From NCBI GenBank assembly GCA_044349205.1, contig JBIKRJ010000141.1:1-6346 (forward strand): 6,346 bases of DNA. Reading direction: 5' to 3'. The notes beneath the pieces were generated by a model. That model saw only the letters and a program-made list of their open reading frames with translations. It searched no databases and was not told the DNA's origin. Position 1 is the first letter of the stretch. Each line of letters begins with the position of its first letter. The DNA is from UBA9547 sp044349205. Lineage in GTDB: Bacteria; Bacteroidota; Bacteroidia; Cytophagales; UBA9547. Shown piece by piece: positions 1 through 5,588 of the stretch. The translations under genes were made by a program, and so were the position numbers.

Positions 1-2
1 AA

Positions 3-605
3 ATGAAAAAAATCGTTCTTCTTGCTTCTTTCGTAGGGGTATCAATTTTCGCAAATGCACAAGGTCCAGCCAAGGGTAGAATCTTTTTGGCGGGTACTGT
101 TGGGTTTGGTTCTCAATCTCAATCTGCAGGCGGAACTTCTACCAGCTCTAGCAATTTTACTGTTGCTCCAGGTGCTGGTTATTTCTTGAGTGACAAGGTT
201 GCACTAGGGGCACAATTCAGTCTGAAGTCTAGTACTTCTGGTTCACCTTCTGTTACCCAAACTTCTACTGGTTTTGGTGTGTTTGGTCGCTATTACATCA
301 CCAAAGATGTTATGGGAGCCAAGGCTTCTCTTTTCCTCGATGGTTCATTGAGTTACCAATCTAACAATAATGGAGGTGGTAGTGCAAAACCTACTAATAC
401 TATTGGTTTAGGTGTTGCACCCGGATTTGCTCTTTTCCCTACAGACAAATGGGGTTTTGAACTTTCCATGCCTAATCTTCTAGGATTCAGTTCTTCTTCA
501 ACTGCGGCTCAACCAGGTGGAAGTTCTACTACTGATAGCGGTTTTGGACTAGGTCTTTCCACTATTTCAGGTCCTGTCATTACTGCTGTTTACTTCATTA
601 AGTAA
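3..605 (+). CDS. Secreted outer-membrane beta-barrel protein (porin-like)
   Basis: A 200-residue protein that probably sits in the outer membrane as a small, roughly eight-stranded barrel. Residues 1-19 form a clear signal peptide (Lys-Lys, hydrophobic core, A-N-A then Gln20). The rest alternates aromatic/hydrophobic and small polar residues in strand-length blocks (for example GRIFLAGTVGFG, GAGYFLSDKVALGAQFSL, GFGVFGRYYI, KASLFLDGSLSYQ, KWGFELSMPNLLGF). Ser/Thr/Gly/Asn-rich loops separate the blocks near residues 38-50, 76-86, 118-130 and 164-178. This fits the general 'outer membrane protein beta-barrel domain' families common in Bacteroidota, but no ligand or specific subfamily can be named. 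The ATG lies two bases from the window edge. The signal peptide starting exactly there supports it as the true start, although the promoter is outside the window. Two hairpins follow the stop, so it appears to be the last gene of its transcript. Confidence 0.85.
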   Translation: MKKIVLLASFVGVSIFANAQGPAKGRIFLAGTVGFGSQSQSAGGTSTSSSNFTVAPGAGYFLSDKVALGAQFSLKSSTSGSPSVTQTSTGFGVFGRYYITKDVMGAKASLFLDGSLSYQSNNNGGGSAKPTNTIGLGVAPGFALFPTDKWGFELSMPNLLGFSSSSTAAQPGGSSTTDSGFGLGLSTISGPVITAVYFIK

Positions 606-610
606 ATTCT

Positions 611-631
611 AAGCAGACGGAATTTCTGCTT
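611..631 (+). other. Short hairpin after the barrel gene
   Basis: AAGCAGA (611-617) and TCTGCTT (625-631) form a 7-bp perfect inverted repeat with a 7-base loop, starting six bases after the stop codon at 605. There is no U-tract, so it is probably not a terminator by itself. It may protect the 3' end of the mRNA or assist the stronger hairpin that follows. Confidence 0.5.
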
Positions 632-644
632 GTTTCATTCAACA

Positions 645-676
645 AAGCCTTGGGCACATAGCTCAAGGCTTTTTTT
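645..676 (+). terminator. Intrinsic terminator of the barrel gene
   Basis: AGCCTTGGGC (646-655) pairs with GCTCAAGGCT (661-670) over 10 bp with one G-U wobble, around the 5-base loop ACATA. A run of six T follows directly (671-676). This is a textbook Rho-independent terminator, placed 40 bases after the stop of the outer-membrane protein gene. Confidence 0.9.
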
Positions 677-707
677 GTTATACATTCCACGTTTTTTACT
701 ATATTTG
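675..707 (+). promoter_or_regulatory. Bacteroidota-type promoter for the small exported protein
   Basis: A -7 element TATATTTG (700-707) matches TAnnTTTG exactly. A TTG (675-677) lies 22 bases upstream, within the spacing known for the primary sigma factor of Bacteroidota. Transcription would start near 712-715, giving a very short leader before the start codon at 719 or 725. The -33 TTG begins inside the U-tract of the preceding terminator, so the two signals are directly joined. Confidence 0.6.
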
Positions 708-718
708 ACAATTGAGTC

Positions 719-1099
719 TTGTCAGTGAAAATACCAACTGTTTTATTGTTTTTTTACCTCACTATCAATACAATAGCGCAATCTTTTGGTCAAGTACCTC
801 CTAAGCGCTCCAATCCATTCGATGTGTCTCTGGATGCACAAGGTCAGGAGAAAGATACTTGGTTCAGAATTGTGCGCATGAAGCGTTGCCCTATCAAAGC
901 ATGCCAAACCAAAATGGTGCATACCCACGACGGCAGAAAATTCAGGGGAAGGGAAAAATGGCGCTTGAATCAAAACCCTAAAACGGGCGAGCTAGACCGA
1001 ACCCCCGTTACGGATGGTGGTAAGAAAAAGAAACCCGACAACGTTAAAAAGAAACACGAATACCAAAAAGAGTTTACACTACCCGAAAAAAACAATTAA
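719..1099 (+). CDS. Small basic exported protein of unknown function
   Basis: I do not recognise this protein. It has 126 codons from TTG at 719, or 124 from GTG at 725. The GTG start gives a more typical signal peptide (Met-Lys-Ile-Pro, then LLFFYL). A hydrophobic stretch runs to about residue 20, with a plausible cut in NTIA|Q. The mature part is strongly basic and polar. It has one CX4C pair (Cys57 and Cys62, TTG numbering), followed by VHTHDGRKFRG with His68 and His70. The C-terminus is Lys-rich (residues 90-125) and looks disordered. The Cys and His residues could bind a metal or form a disulphide, but this is only inference. It has its own promoter upstream and lies 46 bases before gyrA in the same direction, so some read-through into gyrA is possible. 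The clear export signal and the adjacent promoter argue that it is a real gene. Confidence 0.65.
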   Translation: MSVKIPTVLLFFYLTINTIAQSFGQVPPKRSNPFDVSLDAQGQEKDTWFRIVRMKRCPIKACQTKMVHTHDGRKFRGREKWRLNQNPKTGELDRTPVTDGGKKKKPDNVKKKHEYQKEFTLPEKNN

Positions 1100-1104
1100 C
1101 ATAC

Positions 1105-1139
1105 AGTTCCAGAACTTGGAACTTTAAACTTTGAACTAA
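1105..1139 (+). repeat. Tandem degenerate heptamers in the gyrA leader
   Basis: Four contiguous 7-base units, GAACTTG, GAACTTT, AAACTTT and GAACTAA, cover 1112-1139, ending six bases before the gyrA ATG. The preceding AGTTCCA (1105-1111) is the exact inverse of TGGAACT (1117-1123), giving a 7-bp stem with a 5-base loop. The array contains TAAACTTTG (1125-1133), which is one base too wide for a standard TAnnTTTG element, and no suitable TTG lies upstream. It could be an operator, a leader structure or a slipped-strand repeat. Confidence 0.5.
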
Positions 1140-1145
1140 AGAAAT

Positions 1146-3674
1146 ATGGCAGAAGATAGAATTATTCCCATTAACATTGAAGACGAAATGCGCACCGCCT
1201 ACATCGACTATTCGATGTCGGTTATTATTTCGCGCGCCTTGCCCGATGTGCGTGACGGATTGAAACCTGTGCATCGCAGGGTTTTGTTTGGCATGCACGA
1301 ACTAGGTGTTAGTTACAATAAGCCTTACAAAAAATCGGCACGTATAGTAGGAGAGGTGTTGGGTAAATTTCACCCTCATGGCGACCAGTCGGTCTACGAT
1401 GCCATGGTGCGTATGGCTCAGCCTTGGTCGCTTCGTTACCCTTTGGTAGACGGGCAAGGTAACTTCGGTTCTATGGACGGCGATTCGCCTGCGGCCATGC
1501 GTTATACCGAGGCACGTCTGAAAAGAATTGCCGATGAAATGCTGGGCGACATTACCAAAGATACTGTCGATTTCCAATCTAATTTCGACGACTCGTTGGA
1601 GGAGCCCACGGTGCTTCCTTCCCGCATCCCCAATCTTTTGGTCAATGGTACCACGGGTATTGCCGTGGGAATGGCTACCAATATGCCCCCCCACAACCTT
1701 ACCGAAATTTGTGACGGCATTATAGCCTACATCGATAACAATGATATTACCATCGACGAGTTGATGGCATTTGTGAAAGGCCCCGATTTCCCTACTGGAG
1801 CCATCATATATGGTTCGCAAGGAGTAAAATTGGCTGCCCATACGGGTCGAGGTCGCATCGTAATGCGTGCTAATGCTACTTTTGAAACTACAAAAACGGG
1901 CAAAGATCAAATCGTGGCTACTTCTGTTCCCTACATGGTGAACAAGGCGCAAATGATTCAGAAAACGGCCGAATTGGTCAACGAGAAAAAGATTGAAGGG
2001 ATAAGCGATATTCGCGATGAGTCGGACAAAGATGGCGTAAGGGTGGTGTATGACTTAAAGCGCGATGCTGTTCCAAGTGTAGTGCTCAACAACTTGTACA
2101 AATACACACAGTTGCAAAGTTCCTTTGGCGTTAACAATGTCGTGTTGGTAGGCGGTCGGCCAATGACCTTGAACCTGAAAGACATGATTCGCGAATTTGT
2201 GGAGTTCAGGCACGTAGTAGTGGTGCGTCGTACCAAATACGAATTGGCAGAAGCCGAAAAAAGAGCCCATATCTTGCAAGGCTACCTAATAGCCTTGGAC
2301 AATCTGGACGAGGTTATTAAGCTTATTCGCGAGTCTCGCGACCCCGATACTGCTCAAGCAGGTTTGATAGAGCGTTTTGGGTTAACCGAGATTCAAGCCA
2401 AAGCCATTTTGGAGATGCGTTTGCAACGCCTTACGGGCATGGAACGCGAGAAAATCGTGAAAGAATACGAAGAAATAATGGAGACTATTAAATACTTGAA
2501 CGAAGTATTGGGTAGTGTAGAGCTTCGCATGGGCATCATCAAAAAGGAAACCACAGAAATCAAAGAACGATACGGCGACGAGCGAAAAACAGAAATCATT
2601 TATGCCGCCGAAGAGTTTACCGACGAAGACATGATTCCTGACGAGGAAATGGTCATTACTGTTTCGCATGAAGGCTACATAAAGCGTACGCTTTTGTCGG
2701 AATACCGTACACAGGGTCGTGGTGGTGTAGGTTCAAGAGGTGCTGCTACCAAGGAAGAAGATTTTACGGCACATCTTTTCTTTGCTACCAACCACAACTA
2801 TTTGCTCATTTTCACCGACAAAGGAAAAGTGTATTGGTTGAAAGTTTGGGAACTGCCCGAAGGTGGTAAAACTTCCAAAGGCAGGGCACTTCAAAACCTC
2901 ATTCAAATAGAAAAAGACGAGAAAGTGCGTGCCGTATTGAACGTAAAAAGCCTTTCTGACGAAGAGTACATAAACAATACCTACATTGTGATGTGTACTG
3001 TAAACGGTACCATCAAGAAAACAAAACTCGAATCTTACTCTCGCCCAAGGCAAGCTGGAATTATTGCCATCAACATCGAAGAGGACGACCATTTGTTAGA
3101 CGTTAAACTCACTTCCGGAGAAGACGAAATCATCATCGCTACTCGCCAAGGGAAAGCCATCCGTTTCAACGAATCCAAAGTGCGCCCTATGGGACGAACC
3201 GCCACTGGAGTAAAAGCCGTCTCGATGGACAAAGAAGAAGGAGCAGACGAAGTGGTGGGCATGGTGACGATAAACGACCCAATCAAGCAAAATCTTTTGG
3301 TGATAGCAGAGGAAGGCTATGGCAAGCGTTCTGATTTGGATGAATATCGTATTACCAATCGTGGGGGCAAAGGCGTGCGGGTAATGAACGTGACCGAGAA
3401 AACCGGCAAGTTGGTGACCATCTTGGACGTAACAGATGAAGAAGACTTGATGATTATAACGAAAGGTGGTATCACAATTCGTATGGAGGTAACCGCTTTG
3501 CGAGTAATAGGCCGTGCTACCCAAGGAGTGAAACTAATTCGTTTGAATGAGGGTGACAAAATATCCTCAATTGCTAAAGTGCCGAAAAACGAAGAAGAAG
3601 CAAGTGAAGCCGAAGGAGCCGAGGGAACAACAACCGAAGGTGCTGAAACAACGCCACCTGTGTCTGAGGAATAA
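1146..3674 (+). CDS. gyrA: DNA gyrase subunit A
   Basis: Breakage-reunion subunit of the A2B2 type II topoisomerase that introduces negative supercoils using ATP hydrolysed by GyrB. It is complete at 842 residues, a normal length. The N-terminal winged-helix/tower region begins at about residue 30 (ALPDVRDGLKPVHRRVL). The quinolone-binding segment is GKFHPHGDQSVYD (73-85). The catalytic Tyr120 lies in AAMRYTEARL, and the DNA-bending isoleucine (Ile172) in NGTTGIAVGMATNMPPHN. A coiled-coil gate segment spans about 360-475. The C-terminal beta-pinwheel runs from about 498 to 812. Its GyrA-box position reads QGRGGVG (523-529) rather than QRRGGKG, and a later blade carries NRGGKGVRV (738-746). 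The pinwheel and box support GyrA over ParC. The last 30 residues are a Glu-rich, Ala/Thr-rich tail. Gln81 stands where E. coli has Ser83, while the helper acidic residue is kept (Asp85). Translation starts at ATG 1146, and a hairpin terminator follows the stop. Confidence 0.97.
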   Translation: MAEDRIIPINIEDEMRTAYIDYSMSVIISRALPDVRDGLKPVHRRVLFGMHELGVSYNKPYKKSARIVGEVLGKFHPHGDQSVYDAMVRMAQPWSLRYPLVDGQGNFGSMDGDSPAAMRYTEARLKRIADEMLGDITKDTVDFQSNFDDSLEEPTVLPSRIPNLLVNGTTGIAVGMATNMPPHNLTEICDGIIAYIDNNDITIDELMAFVKGPDFPTGAIIYGSQGVKLAAHTGRGRIVMRANATFETTKTGKDQIVATSVPYMVNKAQMIQKTAELVNEKKIEGISDIRDESDKDGVRVVYDLKRDAVPSVVLNNLYKYTQLQSSFGVNNVVLVGGRPMTLNLKDMIREFVEFRHVVVVRRTKYELAEAEKRAHILQGYLIALDNLDEVIKLIRESRDPDTAQAGLIERFGLTEIQAKAILEMRLQRLTGMEREKIVKEYEEIMETIKYLNEVLGSVELRMGIIKKETTEIKERYGDERKTEIIYAAEEFTDEDMIPDEEMVITVSHEGYIKRTLLSEYRTQGRGGVGSRGAATKEEDFTAHLFFATNHNYLLIFTDKGKVYWLKVWELPEGGKTSKGRALQNLIQIEKDEKVRAVLNVKSLSDEEYINNTYIVMCTVNGTIKKTKLESYSRPRQAGIIAINIEEDDHLLDVKLTSGEDEIIIATRQGKAIRFNESKVRPMGRTATGVKAVSMDKEEGADEVVGMVTINDPIKQNLLVIAEEGYGKRSDLDEYRITNRGGKGVRVMNVTEKTGKLVTILDVTDEEDLMIITKGGITIRMEVTALRVIGRATQGVKLIRLNEGDKISSIAKVPKNEEEASEAEGAEGTTTEGAETTPPVSEE

Positions 3675-3692
3675 GATTGAATTATACCTACG

Positions 3693-3735
3693 AAAAAGGG
3701 ATGATGTACATCGTGCATCATCCCTTTTGTTTTTT
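3693..3735. terminator. Shared terminator between converging gyrA and ftsX
   Basis: AAAAGGGATGATG (3694-3706) pairs perfectly with CATCATCCCTTTT (3716-3728) over 13 bp. The pairing can extend by a T-G and an A-T pair to leave a 5-base loop. On the + strand a T-rich tail follows (3730-3735) and serves gyrA, which ends at 3674. On the - strand a run of five T falls after the stem (complement of 3693-3697), only 16 bases past the ftsX stop, so the same hairpin probably ends both transcripts. Confidence 0.85.
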
Positions 3736-3750
3736 AAACTAATAGATATT

Positions 3751-4644
3751 CTAATATAGCTCCTCTAGGCTAGTACCCAAATAGCGACTTACGGCCAAAA
3801 GTGAACTGAAAAGGCAAACGAGACCACCGCCTAAAACGAGACATCCCAATAACAGAAATTCTTTTTCAAGAAATAGCAAGTCGCCCATTTCGGGTAGGAT
3901 ACTTTTTCCGTATTCCAACATAATCATTATGAGCACCGATGCGATTAAGCCACCTAGTATACCCAACCACATAGAACGTAACAAATAGGGTTTTTGGATA
4001 AACCATGCCTTGGCGCCCACAAGTTGCATGCTTCGTATTAGAAAGCGTTGCGAGTACATGGCCAATTTGATAGTGTTGTTGATGAGCAAGAAAATTACCA
4101 CAAGCATTACCGAAGTGAAAGCGATGGCAGCGAAAGTCAGTTTTTTGAAATTTAGGTGTATGGCATCGGCCAAGCCCTCGGTATATACCACTTCAAAAAT
4201 ACCAGGCTGTCTGCTCAGCTCCTCTTTTATTTTTTTCAGTTGTGCTGACTGTGAAAAGGCAGGGTCGATGTTCAGGATGAATGCATCGCGCAACGGGTTT
4301 TCGCCCATAAAAGCTGCAAAATTTTCGCCTGTCTCTTCTATAAACTTCTTTTCAGATGCTTCTTTGGAAATGAAGCGAACTTGGGCTTTTCCCTCTTTTT
4401 GCAAAACATACGGTCTACTTTCGACCAGTCTTTGAATTTGGGCTATTGAATCGGGTGTGATTTCCTTCTGCAAATACACTTGCACAGTTATGTTCTCCTT
4501 GATGCTTTGTTGCAACTGATTGCCCATGAGCAAGATAGAAGACCAAAATCCTATGATAGTAAGTGAAAATACAAGGCTAAAAAACACCAGAAAGTAGGGG
4601 TAGCTGCCTAACTTTTTCTTTTTGTATAACAGGTTGCGCGCCAT
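3751..4644 (-). CDS. ftsX: Cell-division protein FtsX (permease-like)
   Basis: Inner-membrane subunit of the ABC-type FtsEX complex, which passes FtsE ATPase cycles to peptidoglycan hydrolases or their activators during division. I start it at ATG 4644 (297 residues, MARNLLYKKKK). The open frame reaches a TTG at 4671, but that codon belongs to a possible TACTTTG promoter element (4669-4675) and is not needed for the protein. Four membrane segments lie at about 17-41, 169-189, 225-244 and 263-285. A large extracytoplasmic domain (about 42-168) includes NPLRDAFIL (116-124), matching the NPLP-x-F motif of the family. The cytoplasmic loop after the second segment reads NNTIKLAMYSQRF...MQLVGAKAWFIQKP, characteristic of FtsX and carrying the FtsE-coupling region. 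Length and topology are normal. No ftsE is present in the window, and the usual Bacteroidota companions (small DUF3098-type protein, uppP, truB) are not seen either. It converges on gyrA. Confidence 0.93.
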   Translation of the reverse strand: MARNLLYKKKKLGSYPYFLVFFSLVFSLTIIGFWSSILLMGNQLQQSIKENITVQVYLQKEITPDSIAQIQRLVESRPYVLQKEGKAQVRFISKEASEKKFIEETGENFAAFMGENPLRDAFILNIDPAFSQSAQLKKIKEELSRQPGIFEVVYTEGLADAIHLNFKKLTFAAIAFTSVMLVVIFLLINNTIKLAMYSQRFLIRSMQLVGAKAWFIQKPYLLRSMWLGILGGLIASVLIMIMLEYGKSILPEMGDLLFLEKEFLLLGCLVLGGGLVCLFSSLLAVSRYLGTSLEELY

Positions 4645-4716
4645 TACTGCAAACTTAATGAAAATATGCAAAGTAGCTAAAAGAGTGGTAGGGCAGTTAT
4701 ACAGAATATAGCACGA

Positions 4717-4983
4717 TTACCCACTTTGCCAGTTGGGTTTTTGTGACCGTAAGGTGTTGTACAAATTGTTTCCCCTTTGCATTTGCTCGTAAATGTATTC
4801 AACGGTCATATTAATAATCTCTTCTACTTTTTGAATCAAATCTTTATTAGAGTCTATGTGCCAGGCAAATACTCGGTTGTGCTTTTCCCAGTTGGTTTCC
4901 CATAAAAAGTCGTCGTATCTGCACAAAATCGTAAAGTTGTTTGAATGTTGTTTCGCTATATCAAAATCCAATCCCTTTTCCAT
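4717..4983 (-). CDS. Hypothetical protein, likely C-terminal part of an interrupted gene
   Basis: An 88-codon frame from ATG 4983. I do not recognise the family. The sequence is soluble, without signal peptide or membrane segment. It is rich in Trp/Tyr/Phe in the first half (FTILCRYDDFLWETNWEKHNRVFAWHID, residues 17-44), suggesting a small alpha/beta fold. A helical second half follows (KDLIQKVEEIINMTVEYIYEQM), then a short polar tail. The frame immediately upstream (5163-4990) is in the same phase, separated only by TAG-GGT-TTA. The text reads smoothly across the gap, so the ATG is probably an internal methionine of a longer protein of about 148 codons. If both halves are separate genes, they would be coupled by reinitiation over a 6-base gap. 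No terminator is evident before ftsX, 73 bases further on. Confidence 0.6.
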   Translation of the reverse strand: MEKGLDFDIAKQHSNNFTILCRYDDFLWETNWEKHNRVFAWHIDSNKDLIQKVEEIINMTVEYIYEQMQRGNNLYNTLRSQKPNWQSG

Positions 4984-4989
4984 TAAACC

Positions 4990-5163
4990 CTAGATGTTGT
5001 ACGCGTCGGGGTCTTGTTGTCCAAGTGAGAAAACTTCATCGTCCTCTTGATTTATTTCAGATGCTGGAATGTTGTAATCAAGCCTGTATTGCTCAATTCC
5101 GCCCAAGTACTTTTCCGCTATGGTTTTTTTGCTAACAATTAGGTTGAAAACGTGCAGGAACAC
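4990..5163 (-). pseudogene. Hypothetical protein, N-terminal part of the same interrupted gene
   Basis: A 57-codon frame, best opened at GTG 5163 because an in-frame TAG at 5172-5170 blocks anything longer. It has no ATG start. The sequence has protein-like composition: VFNLIVSKKTIAEKYLGG, then IEQYRLDYNIPASEIN, then an acidic stretch QEDDEVFSL and GQQDPDAYNI before TAG at 4992-4990. It looks like a small soluble domain with a strand followed by helices. It starts 39 bases after the stop of the repeat protein gene on the same strand, so it is probably in that transcript. The lack of a good start codon and the amber stop before a same-phase continuation make a decayed gene the simplest reading. 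An intact small gene coupled to its neighbour is the alternative. Confidence 0.5.
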
Positions 5164-5202
5164 AAGAATCTAGCAGAATTTATGCTTAGAAAAAGCAGGT
5201 TT

Positions 5203-5499
5203 TCAGTAAAAAAAGAAAAAGAAATATAGGGCTGCATCTACGCCTCTTACTCCTTCATAATATCCTATGGTGCTTCCCGAGCCATTTTTTACCCTGCCGT
5301 TGTCGAAATAGCCAATGGTGCTCCCAGAACTATTTTTTACCCTGCTAAAATCGATGTAGCCAATGGTGCTACCCGAGCTACTTTTCACTCTACCGTTGTC
5401 TATGTAGCCGATGGTGCTGCCTGAGCTGTTTTTCAATCTTTGGGCGTTTGCTAAGAAAGTGCACAACACCAAAGTCGTAAAAATTAGTGTTTGTTTCAT
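5203..5499 (-). CDS. Secreted repeat protein with four 16-residue beta repeats
   Basis: A 98-residue exported protein. Residues 1-19 are a signal peptide (Met-Lys-Gln, hydrophobic core, A-N-A then Gln20). Residues 21-84 are four consecutive 16-residue repeats of the form R-[VL]-K-[NS]-[SG]-S-G-S-T-I-G-Y-[IFY]-[DE]-x-x. A tail RGVDAALYFFFFFY follows, ending in a run of Phe and Tyr. Repeats of this kind (VKNSSGSTIGYID) occur in small Bacteroidota proteins that, from memory, are annotated as '5-fold beta-flower' proteins, in which each repeat gives a strand pair of a radially symmetric fold. I could not check that family assignment. The function is unknown; the location is periplasm or cell surface. 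The tail may supply the closing strand. A good promoter lies upstream (5540-5570), and a same-strand frame follows 39 bases after the stop. Confidence 0.8.
   Translation of the reverse strand: MKQTLIFTTLVLCTFLANAQRLKNSSGSTIGYIDNGRVKSSSGSTIGYIDFSRVKNSSGSTIGYFDNGRVKNGSGSTIGYYEGVRGVDAALYFFFFFY
5248..5439 (-). repeat. Four tandem 48-bp coding repeats
   Basis: The repeats of the secreted protein are exact 48-bp units at 5439-5392, 5391-5344, 5343-5296 and 5295-5248, with no length variation. All four share AGCACCAT (Ser-Thr-Ile) but differ widely at silent positions. The Gly before it is GGC, GGT, GGG and GGA in repeats 1 to 4. This shows old duplication with selection on the protein rather than recent slippage. 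Confidence 0.85.
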
Positions 5500-5510
5500 G
5501 ATTGGGTGAA

Positions 5511-5540
5511 GTATTAATTGTTTTAAAAATCAATTAATAC
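5511..5540. promoter_or_regulatory. Perfect 10-bp palindrome at the repeat-gene promoter
   Basis: GTATTAATTG (5511-5520) and CAATTAATAC (5531-5540) are perfect inverted copies separated by the 10 bases TTTTAAAAAT, with arm centres two helical turns apart (20 bp). The distal arm touches the -7 element (shared base 5540), so the site covers the expected transcription start near 5533-5535. A protein bound here would block transcription. In the mRNA only part of the hairpin could form. Confidence 0.6.
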
Positions 5541-5570
5541 AAAGATACTTTTATTAAGTTTTTAAGTCAA
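5540..5570 (-). promoter_or_regulatory. Bacteroidota-type promoter of the secreted repeat gene
   Basis: On the - strand a TTG (complement of 5568-5570) is followed after 20 bases by TATCTTTG (complement of 5540-5547), an exact match to TAnnTTTG. The start of transcription would fall near 5533-5535, leaving a leader of about 35 bases before ATG 5499. This is the clearest promoter in the window. Confidence 0.75.
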
Positions 5571-5588
5571 TTATTTTTAAATATTCTT

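Noticed and set aside
1302..1952. A 216-codon frame on the - strand
   Set aside because: It is antisense to the conserved catalytic region of gyrA. Its His/Cys-rich text is typical of an opposite-strand shadow.
4010..4435. A 141-codon frame on the + strand
   Set aside because: It lies wholly inside ftsX on the opposite strand. The ftsX product has clear family motifs and membrane topology, while this frame reads like an antisense shadow.
4645..4671. Nine extra N-terminal codons of FtsX from TTG 4671
   Set aside because: ATG 4644 gives the usual FtsX N-terminus, and the TTG coincides with a possible promoter element. The longer form is not needed.
4941..5135. A 64-codon frame on the + strand
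   Set aside because: It is antisense to the two same-phase frames on the - strand, which have more protein-like composition. No export signal or motif was seen.
5176..5202. Possible terminator after the secreted repeat gene
   Set aside because: Only a 4-bp GCTT/AAGC stem is present, without a proper U-tract, so it does not support a terminator call.
5206..5223. A-rich run read as poly-Phe, considered as a frameshift artefact
   Set aside because: The run encodes FFFFFY in frame and ends in a normal TGA. Similar Phe-rich ends seem usual for this type of repeat protein, so no error is needed to explain it.
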